A DNA stretch of 64,000 nt from positions 35,444,690 to 35,508,689 of the forward strand of contig CM032118.1 in the NCBI GenBank assembly GCA_018894105.1. The letters run 5' to 3'. Made by a program: the position numbers and the translations under genes. This document shows positions 58,249-64,000 of the stretch, piece after piece (within the stretch, counting starts at the first letter, position 1; the number at the start of each line of letters is the position of its first letter). The notes under the pieces were generated by a model. It made no database searches. It saw only the letters and a list, made by a program, of their open reading frames with translations, and was not told the origin of the DNA. Origin of the DNA: Jacaranda mimosifolia (lineage: Eukaryota; Streptophyta; Magnoliopsida; Lamiales; Bignoniaceae).

Positions 58249-59001
58249 TGATGATGTCACCTTAAAATCTTCATGAGTTGACCTATACCCATGATATTTC
58301 AATAGAGGTTTTCTTTATTATTTCCCAAGAAAAGTTGATTGAGCTGAAAATCATGATAGAGCTCGGAAGAGCTGACCGAGTTGAAAATCAATATAGAGCT
58401 TGGAAGAGATGGCCATCAGAACAAAGCTTGGAAGAGTTGACCATCAGGATAGCTTGGAAGAGCAGGCCTTCAGGATAGAGCTTGGAAGAGCTGACCAAGT
58501 TGAATCCAGAAGAGAGCTAGGAAGAGCTGGCCGAGCTCATTTTAGAGGAAAAGCTAAGAAAAGCTGGCCGAGTTGAATCCAGGAGAGAGCTAGGAAGAGC
58601 TGGCTAAGCTAAATCAAGGGAAGAGCTAGGAAGAGTGGGCCGAGTTGAATCCAAGAGAGACCTAGGAGAGCTGGCTGAGCAAAATCCAGAGAAAAAGCTA
58701 GGAAATGTTGAGTCCTACAAACTCAACGTGGCTCCCTAGCATATTTTTTCGAGATTATAGGAATCAGTTATAGATTAGTTTCCATGTGGCAATTGTATAT
58801 AACACTGTATAGAGCATTATAGTTAGTGGGCTAGATATGAGGAAAAATGGGTAGTTACAAGGAGAAAGTGGGTGTCTCTGGAGTATTTAAGCTTTTTTGT
58901 AAAATAGAAGACGACAGATTGAGATAATTTGTACAAAAAAGATTAGAGTGATTTCATGAGTATTTTCTTTCTTGATTGGTGCTATTTTAAATTTTGCATC
59001 A
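58249..59001 (+). repeat. 3' LTR of the gag-only element
   Basis: 753 bp, TGATGATGTCAC to GCATCA. About 50 bp shorter than the 5' LTR, mainly through fewer minisatellite units (58330-58705). Confidence 0.9.
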
Positions 59002-59129
59002 ATGTCAAATTCAGTTACTTAAATCATAATTTCATGAATATTATGTTGCATCTAAACACCAAACTAACTAACTAATATAACATTATTTAATATATATGCA
59101 TGTAAGAAAGTCATGTCTTCAATTAATAC

Positions 59130-59650
59130 TGATGGTAATTATTACTGCCATTATGCAAAAAGACTATTTTACCCCCCCCACACATTATAATTAAAATACC
59201 CATACGGGATAGGATCTGTGTCTTTTATTTGAGTCGGGTCACGACCCGAATGAACCCGACGCGGACCAGGCCATGACCCGCATGCTGGATCGTTGATTAG
59301 TCGATGATCCTATGCGTTATACAGAGCTAGCATGATCTATACAAAAAGGGCCAAACATCGCATATAAAAAACATATCCAGCATAGTTCGAGGTCAAGTCA
59401 TATCATCCAATTACCACTTACTATCTGCATCTTATCTCCTCTTGATCTCGAACTTGATTAATCACCTCACTAACTTAGGATCGGAGGGCCTTAGCTGATG
59501 GCAATCTCAGCTAGCCTAACGTGTACTTTTGTGGTCAGGTCAGAAGCCCAAAATTCACTTATGTGGTTCAGGGTCGAGGTCTTGACTGTGATCAAGGTTA
59601 CAAGGGACATTCAGGATCGAGGTCATAGCCGTGGAACTCGAGCCGCATCA
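59130..59650 (+). repeat. 5' LTR of plus-strand gypsy element 4
   Basis: Ends GCATCA one base before a primer site. The proposed start TGATGG at 59130 mirrors the CATCA end, as in the neighbouring element, but there is no second LTR in the window to confirm it. Locally G+C-rich, with CGGGTCACGACCCG palindromes near 59236. TATA-like GCATATAAAA near 59358. Confidence 0.6.
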
Positions 59651-59651
59651 G

Positions 59652-59670
59652 TTGGCACCATCTATGGGAA
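59652..59670 (+). other. Primer-binding site, gypsy element 4
   Basis: TTGGCACCATCTATGGGAA one base after the LTR end; same class as the two other sites of this type in the window. Confidence 0.75.
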
Positions 59671-59711
59671 CTCTGACTTGATTCATTGGTAGTAAGAGTC
59701 AGCCGTAAGTA

Positions 59712-61563
59712 ATGGATAGAAAACCTGGATGAACCCTAGATACTCCTATCCCCATATTGCCTATGACCCCATCTTCGCCAATATCGCCCACCTCTCCCTC
59801 GCTACCCACAGTAATATTGCAGAATGCTCAAGCAGGAGTAGAACCAAGGACTTTGCCGCTAGATCCCAGTGGAACACAGATTATTCAAATGAGTAGAAAT
59901 GATCTAGAAAAATTGGTCTTTGAGATGAGCCAGCAGTTATGGGAGAAACACGAACGCAAGGCCTGGGAAGAGGTAGTGGTGCCTCTCCAGACAGCCCCCG
60001 TGTTAGTAAACCGACCGCTATTCCAAGAGATGAAGCCGGGTCCATTGCTGGAAGAAGGGGTGCAAAGATTAAGAATATCGAGGGAAGAGGAGACAACAGA
60101 AGCTGAGGAGACGGGGAGCAAGGTAGATAAAAGGATAAACCACCCACCAAATGTTTATCGAAGGGAGGAATAGTCAAGATTGGAACCGTTAACATTGAAT
60201 AGGGATGACCCGGCACTCAAGAGGCCCCAACCTTCGCTTTCTAGGGAAGAGGTTAATGAGATGAGTGACCAAGTTGAGCAGTTGAGCAGGAAAATCAATG
60301 AGCTTAAAAATAAAGGGACTTCGGCATTGCAGAAGAAGAACTCACAATTCTTTACAAAGATACTGGCTGAGTCTGTGGCTTCACACTTTAAACTACCCGA
60401 CTTGCCTAAGTACGATGGGAACCAGGACCCCCAGGAACATGTAACCGATTTTGAAAATATCATGAACTTATACGGACAGTCTGACGTCATGAATTCCAGG
60501 ATCTTTGTAACAACGCTCAGCGGGAGGGCGCAAGAGTGGTTCATGGGGTAGGTTTCAGAAACGATAGTGTCTTATGATCAGCTTATAAGGAGATTTTTAT
60601 ACCAATTTGCTAGTAAGAAGAAGTCTAAGAGGTTAGCCACATACTTGTTTACCATGGACAGAGGAAGGACGAGAGCTTGAGAAGCTTCATGAACAGGTTC
60701 AACAATGAGATGCTAGAAGTGCAAGACTTGCATATTGACATGATCAAAAGCATCACATCCATGGCCTCAAGAAAGGACCGTTGGCATCGGCTCTTACAAG
60801 GATGGAGGACATGGAACAGATGATGAAAGTAGCACAGCGTTAGATTCAAGAGGAGGAGATCAACACCATGAAGGACCATGAGTGGTCCAAAAATGCTACC
60901 CGAAGGTCTGAAAGAGATTAGGGACCTCCCAAGGCTCGATCTGAAAAAGATCACCAACGTTCCCCACTACGAAAGTACAATCACTATGCCTCGCTTAACA
61001 CCAAGAGGTCCCACGTATTTATGGCTATCAATGGATTGAATATACTATAATGGCCTCGAAAAATGCATGATACACCTGCGAGACAAAACTCAAACAAGTA
61101 TTGCCGCTTCTATAAGGATCGGGGTCATGATACTGAGGATTGCATTCAACTTAAGAATGAAGTCGAGAGACTCATTAGACAAGGATACTTGAAGGAGTTG
61201 ATTGCCAAAGAGTTTAGAACCAAAGAGTGCGAGTTCAAAGGGGAGCACCGGGAAAAGAGAGATTAATCTCGAACTCGAAGCAGATCCCGCAGTAATGAGA
61301 AAAAGGGCAAGGAGGTAGCCGATGATCCCGTGGGAGACAACTTACTCAAGCAAGGAGTCATATACATGATAGCAGGAGGCCCCACATATGGGGATTCCCA
61401 TAGTGCAAGGAAGAGGCATGTTAGATCCATCAGGAACCAGGTAAACCAGAAAAGAACAAATATCATGATGAATATTGCTAACAAGCCCATTATTAACTTT
61501 GATGGTAGGGACTCTCAGGGGGTCGTTGGACCCCAAAATGACCCCATGGTCATCACCATGGAC
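59712..61563 (+). pseudogene. Gypsy gag and pre-protease region, element 4, broken
   Basis: Plus-strand gag. A Pro-rich N-terminus with a coiled coil (LSRKINELKNK) leads to the gag core: LPKYDGNQDPQEHVTDFENI, then RIFVTTLSGRAQEWFMG, then SYDQLIRRFLYQFASKKK, then after a frameshift near 60660 SLRSFMNRFNNEML. A knuckle CRFYKDRGHDTEDCIQL with EVERLIRQGYLKELI lies near 61090-61200. Stops at 60171, 60549, near 60841, near 60918 and 61264. The reading frame entering the protease is cut at 61563 by a DNA transposon and resumes at 63842. Confidence 0.85.
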
Positions 61564-61703
61564 CAGTGTTCGAAAAATCGGATCGTTCATTGAACCAAAA
61601 AACTAACCAGTTCACAATTCACTGGTTCAACTGTTGGTCGGACCATAATTGAACGGCAATTGAATCGTGACGTCAGAACTATGAAATATATATATATTTA
61701 TAT

Positions 61704-63392
61704 GAGTAAATTGCAAAAAGAACCCCTGTGTTACTTCTAATTATCAGAAACCCCCCTAGGATATGAATTTAAGCCAAAACCCCCTCATGTTACAATATAA
61801 ATTGCTCACTGCCCCCCACAGCCATTTATCCGTTGACTAGGTGCATCTTGACGAAAATACCCCTATGCAAAAAGCCCCTCCTAATATTGAAATTAGCAAA
61901 AAAAAATCCTTGTGTTAGTGTATTCTTTATTCACCGCACAATTCTATTTTACTCATTGACTAGGTGTAACTTGATGTAAATACCCCTTGTATACTTATCA
62001 AATGTAAATGCATGCAACAAAAAATTACTTCATGGTCAACTAATAATTCTTTGGTAGAATCAATCATCTCATAATAGGTTTTTCTGTATTTGGCTCCAAT
62101 CTCCATATTTCTAAGCAATATATTTTTGTGTTTGTCTCTCCATATTGAAATTGCAAACAAAATAAAAAATCATAAAATGCCAATAGAATGGCAAAATGTC
62201 AGGTATGAATACAAATCCTTCAAATAGTAATATCAATTCAATACTTCATTGTACACTCATAACTGGAAACCCATTTTATTAGATGTATTCAAATCCAATC
62301 CAATTAAAAAAAAAAAACCATGAATCGATCCAAAAAATCAAAAACCGATCAAAGCCGAACTTTTTTGGATTGAATTGGATTTGTTTTCTAAAAATCGATC
62401 GAATTGGATCAATTTCAGTTTTAATCTCAAAAGTTGATCCCATCCAAACCAAACTGAAATTTATATATTAATAATGTAAAATATATATATCTTAATTGTA
62501 AAATACACAAATAAATTAAAATAAACTAAACTTAGAATTTTTTCACTTTCAAAAATTAAATACATATGAATAATTATTGTGGACTTATAACTTTATAGTT
62601 GCGTGTTACTTACATAATTTAACTTAATTCCACAATATTAGTGTGATATGATAGTTAAATGAAATTTACAAATGGATTGATTAAATTAATTTAATTATCA
62701 ATAGTAACTAGTCAAATATTTCAATTGAAATTTTAAATTAAAAAACCGAATTAACCAATCCAATTCAAACTAATTTAAAATAAATTGGATTTGATCGAAT
62801 TTACAATAAAAATTTAACCGATCCAAATCTATCAAATATACATTATATAGTTTGGATTGATTAGCTTTTATCCCAAAATCGATCCGAACCAAACCGCGAA
62901 CACCCCTACATTTTATGCAATGCCTCATTGAGATCAAGATATCTAATTGCTAGTTGTTTCCTATAAGAAAATTTCATCTTTAAGTATCAAACATGAGTTT
63001 AATTTGAAAAAAATCCATAATATAGAAAATAATAATTCCTCGCAAAATATTATTATAACTTCTAGCATAGATGAAGTGAGCCTGAGCCATCAGATTCCAC
63101 TTGGCTTTGCAAGCTTAAATTGCTTGACGACAACTTTTGCTTAAATTCATAACTCATGGGGGGTTTGGCAATTCGAAATAACACAAGGAGCTTTTTGCAA
63201 AGGGTGAAAATGACTTTTTGGTTGACAAATACAACTACCAGTCACATATCAAGTGCGTGTATAACACCAATGGCCAAGAAGGGCATAAATGCCTTTGACT
63301 ACATAACACAAGGGGTTTTTTCATAATTTAAAGTACATAAGGGGGTAATTGCATACGAGACATTTCACAGGGGGAGTTTTTGCAATTTACTC
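61704..63392. mobile_element. Mutator-like non-autonomous transposon (middle nest level)
   Basis: Perfect 16-bp terminal inverted repeats GAGTAAATTGCAAAAA, followed by a conserved CCCCTGTG on each side. Flanked by a 10-bp direct repeat ATATTTATAT (61694-61703, 63393-63402). The length of the duplication favours a Mutator-like origin, with caution because the site is A+T-rich. The left arm contains an internal near-repeat (TTGACTAGGTGCATCTTGA / TTGACTAGGTGTAACTTGA). Contains one further insertion. Confidence 0.8.
62280..62908. mobile_element. hAT-like MITE (innermost nest level, 629 bp)
   Basis: Flanked by a perfect 8-bp duplication CATTTTAT (62272-62279, 62909-62916). Left end TAGATGTATTC, right complement TAGGGGTGTTCGCGG. 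The interior is rich in AACCGATCCAAA and GGATTGGATT-type inverted motifs, as in many plant hAT MITEs. Confidence 0.8.
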
Positions 63393-63841
63393 ATATTTAT
63401 ATTATATATATTACTTAAAAATTAATAAAATACCAAAATATAAAACATAAAGAGCTTAAATGATATTATCTAACATTACAATCTAAATTTCACAATTCAT
63501 ATTATAAATTATCACAACAATTTAAATATATCAAGTCTAAAGTTTAAAGTTGAAAGTGTGTAAGTTAATTCTAAACTCTAAATTAAGTCTTTTTAAAACT
63601 TTTATATAGCTTGCGAGGTGTGCTTTAACCTTCAAACTTTGTATTTAGACCAAAAAAAATTTAAAAAATAATAATAATTTCATTAAAATTTAAATGGGAA
63701 AATTAGTCCGGTTCAACGGTCTAACCGACTGGTTTGAATGATTTTAAAAAATATGGCATTTTTTTAATTTCCCAATTTTTTAGGAAAATTGGACCGGTCC
63801 GATCGGCCGGTCCGGTCCGATTTTTAAACAATGCCATGGAC

Positions 63842-64000
63842 ATAACAAATTTCTCTGTACACAAGGTCCAAGTAGATAGTGGAAGCTCTGGAGACATAAT
63901 ATTTTTGGAGGTCTTAAAGAAGATGGAGCTCACGCTCATTAGAATTTCACCAGTTTACACACCCTTTGTGGGGTTTGGGGGAGCCGAGATCACGCTAGTA
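63842..64000 (+). pseudogene. Gypsy protease start, element 4, runs off right edge
   Basis: Continues the frame interrupted at 61563: VQVDSGSSGDIIFLEVLKK with the catalytic Asp-Ser-Gly. It is open to the end of the window. The D-S/N-G-S-S context matches the protease of element 1 at the left edge. Confidence 0.85.

Larger units (their letters stand above)
54943..59001 (+). mobile_element. Gag-only (non-autonomous) Ty3/gypsy element
   Basis: LTRs at 54943-55746 and 58249-59001, primer site at 55748, polypurine tract at 58239-58248 and target duplication ATGTA/ATGTC (54938-54942, 59002-59006; one difference). The 2.5-kb interior holds a broken gag and a minisatellite but no protease, reverse transcriptase or integrase, so movement would depend on a related autonomous element. 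Confidence 0.9.
61564..63833. mobile_element. hAT-like non-autonomous transposon (outer nest level)
   Basis: Flanked by a perfect 8-bp duplication CCATGGAC (61556-61563, 63834-63841). Ends are inverted: left CAGTGTTCGAAAAATCGGAT, right complement CATTGTTTAAAAATCGGACC. The 8-bp duplication and CA-start termini fit hAT elements. About 570 bp is its own sequence (61564-61703 and 63403-63833, with repeated CCGGTCCGATCGG motifs); the rest is a later insertion. No transposase. Confidence 0.85.

Noticed and set aside
54917..59012. 9-bp ATGTCAAAT match near both ends of the gag-only element as target duplication
   Set aside because: The left copy does not abut the LTR; the adjacent ATGTA/ATGTC pair is the better candidate.

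Overview
The window is repeat-rich plant nuclear DNA. Supporting signs are high A+T content, LTR retrotransposons with plant-type primer-binding sites, a MuDR-type transposon, Tourist-like MITEs, a plant mobile domain pseudogene and one intact nuclear gene for a plastid-targeted isoprenoid enzyme subunit. I cannot name the species; the gene content fits an angiosperm. Almost everything except that one gene is a decayed mobile or viral element.

Left third (1-18.5 kb): a minus-strand Ty3/gypsy LTR, gag and protease start (1-2776) runs off the left edge. Next comes a plus-strand plant mobile domain (PMD) pseudogene (about 4.0-7.4 kb), a 41/45-bp minisatellite, and a second minus-strand gypsy element (7.7-12.0 kb) that lost its reverse transcriptase. 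The PMD pseudogene lies antisense beyond the integrase of that element. A small unrecognised, probably broken gene sits at 12.9-14.4 kb. The only intact host gene is a minus-strand, intronless small subunit of heterodimeric geranyl(geranyl) diphosphate synthase (16,825-17,724). A MITE starts 58 bp upstream of its TATA box, and a viral array starts about 0.8 kb upstream of its start codon.

Centre (18,544-39,603): about 21 kb of endogenous pararetrovirus (Caulimoviridae, petuvirus/florendovirus-like). One full genome-length unit of about 6.8 kb is followed by roughly eleven shuffled fragments in both orientations. Gene order is tRNA-Met primer site, movement protein, coat protein with CCHC finger, aspartic protease, reverse transcriptase, RNase H, an unassigned C-terminal region, then promoter and leader. 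All copies are broken by stops, frameshifts or deletions. Many breakpoints fall at the primer-binding-site discontinuity.

Right third (39.6-64 kb): a 6-kb MuDR-type transposon with long terminal inverted repeats carries a broken transposase and a convergent broken GRF zinc-finger gene. It is followed by a Ty1/copia element reduced to gag plus RNase H, two Tourist-like MITEs with TTA target duplications, a gag-only gypsy element with minisatellites in and between its LTRs, and a gypsy LTR-gag-protease that runs off the right edge. That last element is split by three DNA transposons nested inside one another, each with a readable target-site duplication.

The most unusual things are the architecture of the viral array, its two stop codons shared between copies, the triple-nested transposon stack, and the antisense PMD gene associated with a gypsy element.
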